From assembly GCF_002368295.1 (NCBI RefSeq), contig NZ_AP018248.1, positions 5,966,979 to 6,030,978 of the forward strand: 64,000 nucleotides of DNA, written 5' to 3'. Of the stretch, positions 17,312 through 23,987 are shown one piece after another; positions within the stretch are counted from its first letter, which is position 1, and the number at the start of each line of letters is the position of its first letter. The stretch is from Tolypothrix tenuis PCC 7101. Its GTDB lineage: Bacteria; Cyanobacteriota; Cyanobacteriia; Cyanobacteriales; Nostocaceae. Below the pieces are notes generated by a model. That model ran no database searches. It saw only the letters and a list, made by a program, of their open reading frames with translations, and had not been told where the DNA came from. A program made the translations under genes and the position numbers.

Positions 17312-20194
17312 TCAATGAACTACTAAAGGTAACAATAACCGGCTGACTACTCGGTGATCGGGTAATTGATAAATGTGCAATTCTCCTTGTAGTTGCTGCA
17401 TAACATTTTGGCAGATGAGTAGATGCAAACCAGGTGGTCGATCCAAAGTGGAGATAGCCAACAAATCCTTAGGGATATCTTGATTGAGTTCTGCTAATAG
17501 TTGCGCGTCAATCTCGCCATTATCTGTAATCGAAATATCTAAGGTGCGTTGATCTACACGGCGACACCAAATATCAATTCTGCCGCCAGATGCACTACGG
17601 TTACAGGCTGCAACCAACAATTCATGCAGCACCATTTCGATTTTGACAATATCACCAGCGATCGCCATTGTGGATAAATTTACGGAATTTTGAGTACTGT
17701 TAAAATCTCCAGTACTTTTAGTTGCATCCTGATTTGTCTCTGATTGTCCCAAACCATGTACGCCTATCCAGAGCTTGTGTTGTTGGCGTAAGTGATCTAC
17801 TCTTTCCATTGCACGCTTTAACAAACTAGCTATGGGCATGGTTTCCCATTTAATCTGCAATTGCCATTGCTCTAGTTTTAGCAGTTCCGTAATTGAGGCT
17901 GTTGTCTGCTCAAACTGCCTAAATATTGGCTTAGAGCGAATTTGCGTCATTTCCTGAGCCGGAATACCCAAATCATGTAGTTGTGAACTTAACAGGGTAG
18001 CAGCTCTTTGAATTTCCTCTAAACGACTATGCTTATACCAATTGAGTTGGTTTAAGTCTTGGTTTTTAGAGTCTAAAAGTTGGCTGATGCGTTTTTGCCG
18101 ATGGAACCAAGCTAATTGATCAACAAGAGTTTCAGCTGCACTCAAGCTTTGCTGTGACCAATAACGCTCATGATGGTCTGCTAATAACACTACACTGGTA
18201 GGTTGATAAGCATCTGTAGTCCGTAAAACCATCACTAAAATTTGTCCAATATCAGGCCCGTTTAACCATCTTCTCGTTTGTGCAGGTAAATCATCTATGG
18301 TGACGCTGAGGTGAGGTGCTTGCGCCAAAGCCCACTGAATCACAGCTTCACTTTGCAGGAAGACAGGTGCATCAACAACAATCTCAAATCCTTCATTAAT
18401 TACCCCAGGAATAATTTCTACCCGCTCCTTGCCAGCAGACCAAGATAGCATAATTGCTAGCGGACAACCGAGAACAGATGCGATATGTTGTAGGGCTGTA
18501 CGTTCTAAATTATTTGCTTCTACCTCGGAGATTTGACTTTGGGTTTGTGCCAAAATCAGCAAGGATTGCTGAAAGCTTTGTAAAATTGTTTTTTGCTGCT
18601 CGTTATTACCTTGTAGCTGCCACTGACGGATAATTACACCTATTTGTTGGCTAATACTCCACAGTAGTTGTTTTTCTAGAGTTGTCCAAGTGCGATGGCT
18701 TTCATGAGCAGTCACCACAATTGCTGTGGGTGAACTACCTTGAGCGCAGTTGCAAATTAATAGAGAATGTATGTCATTCTCGCTTAAAAAGGGTCGCCAA
18801 TTAAAAAAGCGCAAATCTTCATCTAGATTCTCAATTTCTACTGCTTCCGTTGCCCGTTGTAATAGTTGTCTATCTAAGTCTTTGAGGGCTTGCAGGGTAA
18901 ATTTTAAAGGTCGGCGATTTTGCTGTTGGCTTTGATGAACAATTTGATAATGATTTTGATCGGGGTCGTAGCGCAACAATAAAAAGCGGCTAGTAGCGAG
19001 CCTATCTAAAACTCTTTGAGCGCAAATGCGTAAAGTCTCGTGAAGGTCATGTTCGCTATAAATAGCTTGAGCAATTTGGCTAGTTAACTGAGCATCCTCT
19101 TGAATTTGTTTGATGGTGGTTTCCATGCTTTCAGTAGGAGCTAATAGAGAAATTAACCCAGCTGCACCTTGAACAAAATTTTTGTCTGCATCTGTCCAAA
19201 TCCGAGCTTGATTACCTTCTACTGCTAGAAAACCGAGTAAATCCTTGTAGCAAATAATGGGAGCTGCCAAAAGCGATCGCACTCGCAGGCGTTGCAGTAA
19301 CTTGCCAGTAAAATGCGTATTTAGGGAACTCCGGGATTCACCAATCCAGACAATTTGGTTGACCGATAAAGCATAATAAAATTCGCTCAAGTCTTGGATG
19401 GGAATTTTGACTGCTGGTTGTTGGGGAGAAAAATTGCGACTGCTAGGAGAAACCTGATTGCTCATCCGACACCAAAAATAGCGTCCTTCTCTCTCAAACC
19501 AGTAAATACTTGTACGAGAAGGGGAAACGAATTCTTGGGTGGCTTCTACTACTGCTTCTAGCCTTTGTTCTAAGTTACCGAGCAGGCGTAAACTTTCCAG
19601 CAATTGCAACAATGGCTTTTCAGCGTGTTTGGTTTGCTGCTGCTGCAAATCCATCTCATATTGATAAAGTACTGCCCCTAGCTCTGCTAAAACAATTAAT
19701 AGTCTGGCTTTGGCTTCTCCAGATAATAAGTAACCCCATTTTTTAGAACCTAGCAATACCACACCCATACAGTGGTCTCGATAGCGCAGAGGTAAAATCA
19801 CTGTGCCTTGAATGTGGAATTTTTTAGCTATTTCTTGCAATGTTTCCGAGCGATTTTCCCCTTGTAAATCCGCTATACCCAAGGGACGCTGTTCAATGAC
19901 TACTTGCTCTAATAAATCTCCTGGGGTGAGAGCTAGCTTTTGATATAAAAAATTACCATCTCTAGTAGGTAGAATACCGCCTTTACCAAACAATCTATGA
20001 TTCAGGCGATCGTAAAGCGCAATCCATACTACTTCGTAGGCAAAATGCTCTTTAATATAAGAAAGAGTAATTTCAATCAGATTCTCAAGATTATTTTCTT
20101 CCCGGAGTTGTTGCAGGACTCGCCCCAAGGAAAAAATCTGTTTTTCAGCAGCTGTAGGTTTTTCTGGCGGCCCCATCTGATTATTAGTCAACAT
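17312..20194 (-). CDS. multi-GAF sensor histidine kinase-like protein
   Basis: 960 residues, no membrane segments. It appears to carry four GAF modules (about 40-180, 205-350, 380-520 and 555-695), followed by a phosphotransfer-like helix with YKHSRLEEIQRAATLLSSQL (about 725) and a divergent ATPase end (N-box HELLVAACNRS, then ITDNGEID and PPGLHLLICQNVMQQL). The domain pattern is that of cyanobacterial cytosolic GAF kinases. None of the GAFs shows an obvious bilin-binding Cys-His pair, so a phytochrome role is not supported. The ATPase G boxes are weak, so kinase activity is uncertain. It is convergent with the LuxR regulator, separated by 22 bases. Confidence 0.8.
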   Translation of the reverse strand: MLTNNQMGPPEKPTAAEKQIFSLGRVLQQLREENNLENLIEITLSYIKEHFAYEVVWIALYDRLNHRLFGKGGILPTRDGNFLYQKLALTPGDLLEQVVIEQRPLGIADLQGENRSETLQEIAKKFHIQGTVILPLRYRDHCMGVVLLGSKKWGYLLSGEAKARLLIVLAELGAVLYQYEMDLQQQQTKHAEKPLLQLLESLRLLGNLEQRLEAVVEATQEFVSPSRTSIYWFEREGRYFWCRMSNQVSPSSRNFSPQQPAVKIPIQDLSEFYYALSVNQIVWIGESRSSLNTHFTGKLLQRLRVRSLLAAPIICYKDLLGFLAVEGNQARIWTDADKNFVQGAAGLISLLAPTESMETTIKQIQEDAQLTSQIAQAIYSEHDLHETLRICAQRVLDRLATSRFLLLRYDPDQNHYQIVHQSQQQNRRPLKFTLQALKDLDRQLLQRATEAVEIENLDEDLRFFNWRPFLSENDIHSLLICNCAQGSSPTAIVVTAHESHRTWTTLEKQLLWSISQQIGVIIRQWQLQGNNEQQKTILQSFQQSLLILAQTQSQISEVEANNLERTALQHIASVLGCPLAIMLSWSAGKERVEIIPGVINEGFEIVVDAPVFLQSEAVIQWALAQAPHLSVTIDDLPAQTRRWLNGPDIGQILVMVLRTTDAYQPTSVVLLADHHERYWSQQSLSAAETLVDQLAWFHRQKRISQLLDSKNQDLNQLNWYKHSRLEEIQRAATLLSSQLHDLGIPAQEMTQIRSKPIFRQFEQTTASITELLKLEQWQLQIKWETMPIASLLKRAMERVDHLRQQHKLWIGVHGLGQSETNQDATKSTGDFNSTQNSVNLSTMAIAGDIVKIEMVLHELLVAACNRSASGGRIDIWCRRVDQRTLDISITDNGEIDAQLLAELNQDIPKDLLAISTLDRPPGLHLLICQNVMQQLQGELHIYQLPDHRVVSRLLLPLVVH

Positions 20195-20337
20195 TGCTTT
20201 AATATATAAAATGCCCAGAAAAGCACCCTGAAACTCAGTTGCGTTTAAAAATAGCAGCTAAAAATAGATAGGAGAATGCGGAAAGTTATTTTCTGTTGAA
20301 ATCTCAAATCCTATTTTTCCTCGCAACCCTCAATTGA

Positions 20338-21480
20338 ATGGATATTTATCAACTAGCAATTCGTCCACTCTTGTTTAATCTGCTGAAGACAGATCCAGAG
20401 TGGCTACATGAACAGGCTGTTCACACTCTCGACTGGCTTTCTCAAACCAACGATCGCCAACCTGCTAAATTAGTAAATAATGTTCTGACGCAGTCATTGT
20501 GCTTACAAGATCCACGTTTAGAACAAACTCTATTTGGTCTCCACTTTCCCAACCCTCTGGGTTTAGCAGCAGGGTTTGATAAGAATGGCATAGCTGCCAA
20601 TATTTGGTCAAGTTTTGGCTTTGGTTTTGCTGAATTGGGAACTGTAACATTTGTTCCCCAACCTGGAAATCCTCGTCCCCGCTTGTTTCGCTTACCATCA
20701 GACAAAGCTGTTCTTAACAGGATGGGCTTTAATAATAATGGTGCAGCAGCAATGGCAGCCAGGCTAACACAAGGGAAACAAGAACTTAACTTACCTATCC
20801 CCATAGGTATTAATTTAGGCAAGTCCAAGGTAACACCCCTAGAAGCATCTGCCAACGATTACCTGAATAGTTTTCGTTTGCTCAAAGACTTGGGAGACTA
20901 TTTTGTAGTCAACGTATCTTCTCCAAATACCCCTGGTTTGCGATCGCTCCAAGATGCAACCATGCTCGGCGCTATCCTAGATTTATTACAACAAGAGAAT
21001 AAATCACAAAAGCCGCTATTTGTCAAGATAGCGCCGGATTTAGAATGGGAAGCGATCGCCGATATTATTGCCTTAGCCAATACCTACCAATTAGCGGGGT
21101 TAATTGCCACTAACACCACTATCCGCCGAGATATCCTGAAAACTCAAATCATTGAAAAAACTGGCAACCCTGTAACTGAAGAAGCAGGTGGAATTAGTGG
21201 CGCACCATTATGCGATCGCTCCACTGAAGTTATTCGTTTTATTTGGCAGCAAACCCAAGGAAAATTGCCCATTATTGGCGTTGGTGGCATCTTTACCCCT
21301 GAAGATGCTTGGGAAAAAATTACTGCTGGTGCCAGCCTGATTCAAGTTTACACAGGCTGGATTTATGAAGGGCCATTAATGGTACGCCGCATTCTTCAAG
21401 GATTACTTTCCAAATTAGAACAAAGCGGATTAACTTCCATCAATGCAGCTATAGGTTTAGAAGCAAAAGTGAAAAATTAA
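20338..21480 (+). CDS. pyrD: quinone-dependent dihydroorotate dehydrogenase
   Basis: 380 residues. It oxidises dihydroorotate to orotate in pyrimidine synthesis, passing electrons to quinone. The class 2 N-terminal helix (IYQLAIRPLLFNLLKTDPE) that docks on the membrane is present. Core motifs include GLAAGFDKNG, VNVSSPNTPGLRSLQ with the catalytic Ser of class 2 enzymes, IATNTT, GGISGAPL and GVGGIFTPEDA for the FMN phosphate. Length is slightly above the usual 340-370. Transcribed divergently from the GAF kinase. Confidence 0.96.
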   Translation: MDIYQLAIRPLLFNLLKTDPEWLHEQAVHTLDWLSQTNDRQPAKLVNNVLTQSLCLQDPRLEQTLFGLHFPNPLGLAAGFDKNGIAANIWSSFGFGFAELGTVTFVPQPGNPRPRLFRLPSDKAVLNRMGFNNNGAAAMAARLTQGKQELNLPIPIGINLGKSKVTPLEASANDYLNSFRLLKDLGDYFVVNVSSPNTPGLRSLQDATMLGAILDLLQQENKSQKPLFVKIAPDLEWEAIADIIALANTYQLAGLIATNTTIRRDILKTQIIEKTGNPVTEEAGGISGAPLCDRSTEVIRFIWQQTQGKLPIIGVGGIFTPEDAWEKITAGASLIQVYTGWIYEGPLMVRRILQGLLSKLEQSGLTSINAAIGLEAKVKN

Positions 21481-21507
21481 CAACAGTTATTTTTGAATCA
21501 GTTCTCA

Positions 21508-21543
21508 AAGTTTGAGTTGGGATTAAGACCTCAACTCAAACTT
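21508..21543 (+). terminator. hairpin after pyrD
   Basis: Arms AAGTTTGAGTTG and CAACTCAAACTT pair perfectly over 12 bases around a 12-base loop. No T-run follows, so it is a stem-loop with possible rather than certain terminator function. Confidence 0.5.
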
Positions 21544-21667
21544 AATATTGGGAGAAATGAGGGTATTTGACTAACAAATGCAAAAATCCTCAATATTCAC
21601 TGTTGACTGATTGTTGATGATTTTGTCTTGGCAAAAGCCTGGCAAAATTAGCAGAGAGTTTGTAGCT

Positions 21668-22408
21668 TTAAGCCTTATCTTCCAAGGGGAAAAACTCTTT
21701 AGTTTTTCGGGAAAATGACCAGGCAATACCATCAGGATCGCGGCTGCGGCTCCATTCTGGAAAATCAGGATCATTTCTCCGTTTATATACGGTACTGGAA
21801 TAAACATTCAAACGTTTAGCTAGTTCTGATTGAATCAGAGAACCAAACACTAATTGTTTTTCCAATGGTATTGTTGGCTCTTCATGGGTTGCTGGTGGCA
21901 ATAATTCATCCTGTGTCTCTTCCTCCTGCTGCTCCTGCGCTGGTGGTGGTTCCAGTAACATTTGAGCAGTTTGGACAACTGGTTGTGGAGGGAGTTCTTT
22001 TACAGGCGGTTCACTACTTTCGAGTATGCTTCCCAAGATGGTGGCATTAATAAAGTAATAAACCGGACTTTCATCTTCAGAATTCAGAATACTGGCACCA
22101 AATTCGTTGGCTTTAGTATCAAGGTAGCGTTTGGCTTGGGAGCCAGAAAAATTACCCTTGATTGCCAAGTCCATTGGTGTGACTTTACCCTGAGTTTCCA
22201 GAACCAGGCGATTGAAAATAGGATTAACTTGCTGACACCATTTTTGCCATTGAATGCGCTGCCAAGTATTGAAAGCAAAAATCACTAGCATGAAAGCCAG
22301 CAAAATTTTCCAGGTAGAAACCAGGAAAATAATCAGAAACGAAATCGGCAAAAGCAGAACGAGAAAAGCCTTCCCGCCGCCTTCTAATGTGTTTTCACTC
22401 ATGCTCAT
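21668..22408 (-). CDS. membrane-anchored protein with C-terminal helix-turn-helix-like segment
   Basis: About 246 residues from ATG 22408; a TTG three codons upstream is also possible. Two hydrophobic stretches near the N-terminus (FLVLLLPISFLIIFLVSTW, then ILLAFMLVIFAF) form a membrane hairpin. A helical segment (VTPMDLAIKGNFSGSQAKRY) follows, then a Pro/Glu-rich linker. The last 65 residues contain QSELAKRLNVYSSTVYKRRN followed by DPDFPEWSRSRDPDG, typical of an HTH recognition helix. No family recognised. Copies of TGGCAAAA flank both ends, raising the idea that it reads its own sites; that is conjecture. Confidence 0.7.
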   Translation of the reverse strand: MSMSENTLEGGGKAFLVLLLPISFLIIFLVSTWKILLAFMLVIFAFNTWQRIQWQKWCQQVNPIFNRLVLETQGKVTPMDLAIKGNFSGSQAKRYLDTKANEFGASILNSEDESPVYYFINATILGSILESSEPPVKELPPQPVVQTAQMLLEPPPAQEQQEEETQDELLPPATHEEPTIPLEKQLVFGSLIQSELAKRLNVYSSTVYKRRNDPDFPEWSRSRDPDGIAWSFSRKTKEFFPLEDKA

Positions 22409-22417
22409 GGCCGCCAA

Positions 22418-22767
22418 GTGAATTGTTAGGAAAGAAATAACTATTATCTTGGCAAAAATTGTGACATTTTTTTGTATCTTTTGGCAAATTTGTTGGAAAA
22501 ATATAACATCAATGATTCTTATACACTGTACATAGCCTCAATATTTGGCAAAATATTGAGCTTAAATCGCTCTGATTGCAAAGCTTTTGCCAGGAAAATC
22601 TATTTTTGCCACAGTCTTAACACTGGCAAAAACAACAGCTTTCGAGTATTAAATAATACTTATAAAAAATAAGCACTCAATATCAAAATAAACTCTTGAC
22701 ACTTTGTATTACGCATACTACATTAAGAATACAAGGCGATGTTCCAAAAGGAGTAAGCTTTCAACGG
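22418..22767. promoter_or_regulatory. cluster of TGGCAAAA / TTTTGCCA boxes
   Basis: Exact TGGCAAAA occurs at 22450, 22546 and 22624, TTTTGCCA at 22585 and 22604, and TGGCAAAT at 22482. Two further exact boxes lie at 21629 and 21640, just past the 3' end of the adjacent gene. The region is upstream of that gene (minus strand) and also upstream of the tRNA/Y-RNA array (plus strand), so it could serve either. Confidence 0.5.
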
Positions 22768-22900
22768 TAGCGGATAGCTCAAATACCAGAGCGCCCACCT
22801 TGCCCGCAAGGGCCGACATATCGAGGGTTACCGCAAATAACAGAAAACATCCTTGATTGCAATTCTGGAGGTGCAGGTGAAAATCCTGCTCTGCTACACC
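22768..22900 (+). ncRNA. tRNA/Y-RNA chimera 1
   Basis: Acceptor arms UAGCGGA (22768-22774) and UCUGCUA (22890-22896) pair with one G-U. D stem GCUC/GAGC and T stem GCAGG/CCUGC are intact. The Ro-binding-like core at 22799-22833 reads CUU, GCCC, GCAA tetraloop, GGGC, CG bulge, then CGAGGGUUACCG. Unlike later units the core sits between tRNA positions 26 and 27. The anticodon stem CAGAA/UUCUG is intact, but ten extra bases (AACAUCCUUG) precede a loop AUUGCAA (anticodon UGC). The T loop UGAAAAU departs from the UUCRANU rule. Most diverged member, probably not a working tRNA. Confidence 0.7.
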
Positions 22901-22948
22901 AAATAAATTTGAGATTTAATCAAAAATCTTGATTGAAAATCCAAAATC

Positions 22949-23023
22949 CGTCTTGAAAAGTTTGCTACGGAGGGAAACCCTCCTTACAACTTTTGTCTTC
23001 GACACGCTACGCGAACGCAAAAT
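22949..23023. repeat. left copy of an inverted repeat flanking chimeras 2-5
   Basis: About 75 bases running from CGTCTTGAAAAGTTTGCT to GACACGCTACGCGAACGC. A near-identical copy in opposite orientation lies at 23733-23809. The middle (GGAGGGAAACCCTCC here) differs between copies but remains self-complementary. The outer part is a dispersed cyanobacterial repeat. Confidence 0.8.
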
Positions 23024-23045
23024 CTAAAATCTAAAATTCTTCATG

Positions 23046-23167
23046 TGGCGGGTGGCTCAGTGGTAGAGCGCTAAACATCCTTTTTCACCCCTTGCCTGCA
23101 AAGGCCGACGAATGAGGGTTATCGATTTGGGTTCGAGAGGTCGCAGGTTCAATTCCTGCCCCGCCAC
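23046..23167 (+). ncRNA. tRNA/Y-RNA chimera 2, tRNA-Pro(UGG)-derived
   Basis: Acceptor UGGCGGG/CCCGCCA, D stem GCUC/GAGC and T arm GCAGG-UUCAAUU-CCUGC are all intact. Insert 23073-23122 (50 nt) splits positions 28 and 29. Without it the anticodon stem is CUCGA/UCGAG (five perfect pairs) closing the loop UUUGGGU, a standard Pro(UGG) loop. The insert folds as UUCA/UGAG, then CUU opposite ACG, bulged CG, and GCCU-GCAA-AGGC, and ends GGGUUAU followed by CG. U1-A72 and a C at position 73 are unlike normal tRNA-Pro, so it is either an interrupted tRNA or a tRNA-mimicking Y RNA. Confidence 0.82.
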
Positions 23168-23267
23168 CCAAAATCTCATACTAATTTGAAAAAATAATTC
23201 AACAGATATTCGTAGGGGTGGGGTCTATCCGCCTTGACGACAATCCATATAGTTTTAAATTTTCATG

Positions 23268-23392
23268 TGGTGGGTAGCCAAGTGGTAAGGCGCTTAACAC
23301 CCTTGTTCATCTCTTGCCTGCAAAGGCCGAAGAATTGAGGGTTATCGTTTGCAAAACGAGCATCGCGGGTTCGAGTCCCGCCCCACTACACC
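23268..23392 (+). ncRNA. tRNA/Y-RNA chimera 3, tRNA-Cys(GCA)-derived
   Basis: Acceptor UGGUGGG/CCCACUA, Cys-like D arm GCCAAGUGGUAAGGC, a four-base variable loop CAUC as usual for tRNA-Cys, and T arm GCGGG-UUCGAGU-CCCGC. Insert 23295-23345 (51 nt) lies between positions 28 and 29. Its removal gives anticodon stem CUCGU/ACGAG (five perfect pairs) and loop UUGCAAA with GCA anticodon. The insert ends pair (UAAC with GUUA). The core is CUU/AAG, bulged CG and GCCU-GCAA-AGGC, matching the eukaryotic Y-RNA Ro-binding helix closely. Confidence 0.83.
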
Positions 23393-23406
23393 AAATTACA
23401 GTTATG

Positions 23407-23544
23407 TGGCAGATGGCGAAATTGGTAAACGCACTTGAAAAAAACCTTAATTTATCACCTTGCCCGAAAGGGCCGAAGAGTTGAGGGTTATCGTAATCTA
23501 GCAACCGCAAGGTTTTGCAGCTTCAAGTCCTGCTCCGCCACACC
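23407..23544 (+). ncRNA. tRNA/Y-RNA chimera 4, tRNA-Leu-derived and decayed
   Basis: Leu-type D arm GGCGAAAUUGGUAAACGC and a long variable arm AACC-GCAA-GGUU identify the parent as tRNA-Leu. Acceptor UGGCAGA/UCCGCCA has one A-C mismatch and the T stem has a C53-C61 mismatch. The insert (about 23436-23491) has GCCC-GAAA-GGGC, bulged CG and CUU/AAG. Removing it leaves CGUAAUCUAG, too short for a seven-base loop plus stem, so the anticodon arm is damaged. The Ro-binding core is intact although the tRNA part has decayed, suggesting selection on the Y part. Confidence 0.75.
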
Positions 23545-23576
23545 TAAACTTAATTTTGAATTTTGAATTGTGACGT

Positions 23577-23718
23577 GGGTGTGTAGCTCAACTGGATAGA
23601 GCAATGAACGGGTTAATCACCCATAGTCCTTGGTTCACAAACTTGCCTGAAAAGGCCGACGAGTCGAGGGTTATCGTCAATTCATCGGTTGTAGGTTCAA
23701 ATCCTACCTCACCCGCCA
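23577..23718 (+). ncRNA. tRNA/Y-RNA chimera 5 (CCA-encoding, GUC-like loop)
   Basis: Acceptor GGGUGUG/CUCACCC (one U-U mismatch), discriminator G and an encoded CCA at 23716-23718, the only unit with one in the expected place. D stem GCUC/GAGC, T arm GUAGG-UUCAAAU-CCUAC. A stem AUGAA/UUCAU of five pairs encloses the insert, so the insertion point is at or inside the anticodon loop, leaving GUCAA on the 3' side. The insert (about 23606-23674) has an extra hairpin GGGU-UAAUC-ACCC before the usual core GCCU-GAAA-AGGC. Isotype uncertain (GUC would be Asp, but the D arm resembles tRNA-Arg). Confidence 0.72.
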
Positions 23719-23732
23719 AAATCTAATTTTGA

Positions 23733-23809
23733 ATTTTGCGTTCGCGTAGCGTGTCGAAGACAAAAGTTGCGTGCGGGGGTTCCCCCCGTTGAGCAAACTT
23801 TTCAAGACG
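23733..23809. repeat. right copy of the inverted repeat flanking chimeras 2-5
   Basis: Reverse complement of the 22949-23023 element, with centre GGGGGTTCCCCCC. The pair brackets four of the six RNA units, which could reflect recombination or transposition of the block. Confidence 0.8.
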
Positions 23810-23826
23810 AATTTTGAATTGTTATG

Positions 23827-23950
23827 TGGCAGGTAGCTCAGTGGTAGAGCGCCTAAAACATCCTTGTTCACTCCTTGCCTGCAAAGGCCGAAGAATGAGG
23901 GTTATCGCCTTCCAAGCGGGATGTCGCAGGTTCAAATCCTGCCCTGCCAC
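23827..23950 (+). ncRNA. tRNA/Y-RNA chimera 6, tRNA-Gly(UCC)-derived
   Basis: Acceptor UGGCAGG/CCUGCCA, D stem GCUC/GAGC, T arm GCAGG-UUCAAAU-CCUGC. Insert 23854-23905 (52 nt) between positions 28 and 29. Removing it yields anticodon stem CCCGC/GCGGG (five perfect pairs), loop CUUCCAA and variable loop AUGUC: a textbook tRNA-Gly(UCC) interior. The insert has UUCA/UGAG, CUU/AAG, bulged CG, GCCU-GCAA-AGGC and ends GGGUUAU. A CUUUU run follows at once. It lies 38 bases upstream of the Ro60 gene, so both may be on one transcript that is processed. Confidence 0.83.
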
Positions 23951-23960
23951 CTTTTATTTT

Positions 23961-23979
23961 TGCCCGTAAGGGCCGGGAG
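23961..23979 (+). promoter_or_regulatory. Y-like hairpin over the Ro60 ribosome-binding site
   Basis: UGCCCGUAAGGGCCGGGAG: stem GCCC/GGGC with a GUAA (GNRA) loop and then CG, the same cap as in the six RNA units. It runs straight into GGGAG, the Shine-Dalgarno sequence eight bases before the ATG at 23988. Binding of Ro60 to this hairpin could mask translation; that is inference from resemblance. Confidence 0.5.
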
Positions 23980-23987
23980 TTAAAGCT

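Noticed and set aside
17312..20194. Phytochrome-like bilin photoreceptor
   Set aside because: The GAF modules lack a clear bilin-binding Cys-His motif and PHY-like tongue.
22472..22672. 66-residue plus-strand open frame
   Set aside because: Lies in the AT-rich TGGCAAAA region; no start signal, no family features.
22768..23950. Group I introns in tRNAs
   Set aside because: Anabaena-type tRNA-Leu introns are several hundred bases and lie in the anticodon loop; these inserts are about 50-70 nt and mostly in the anticodon stem.
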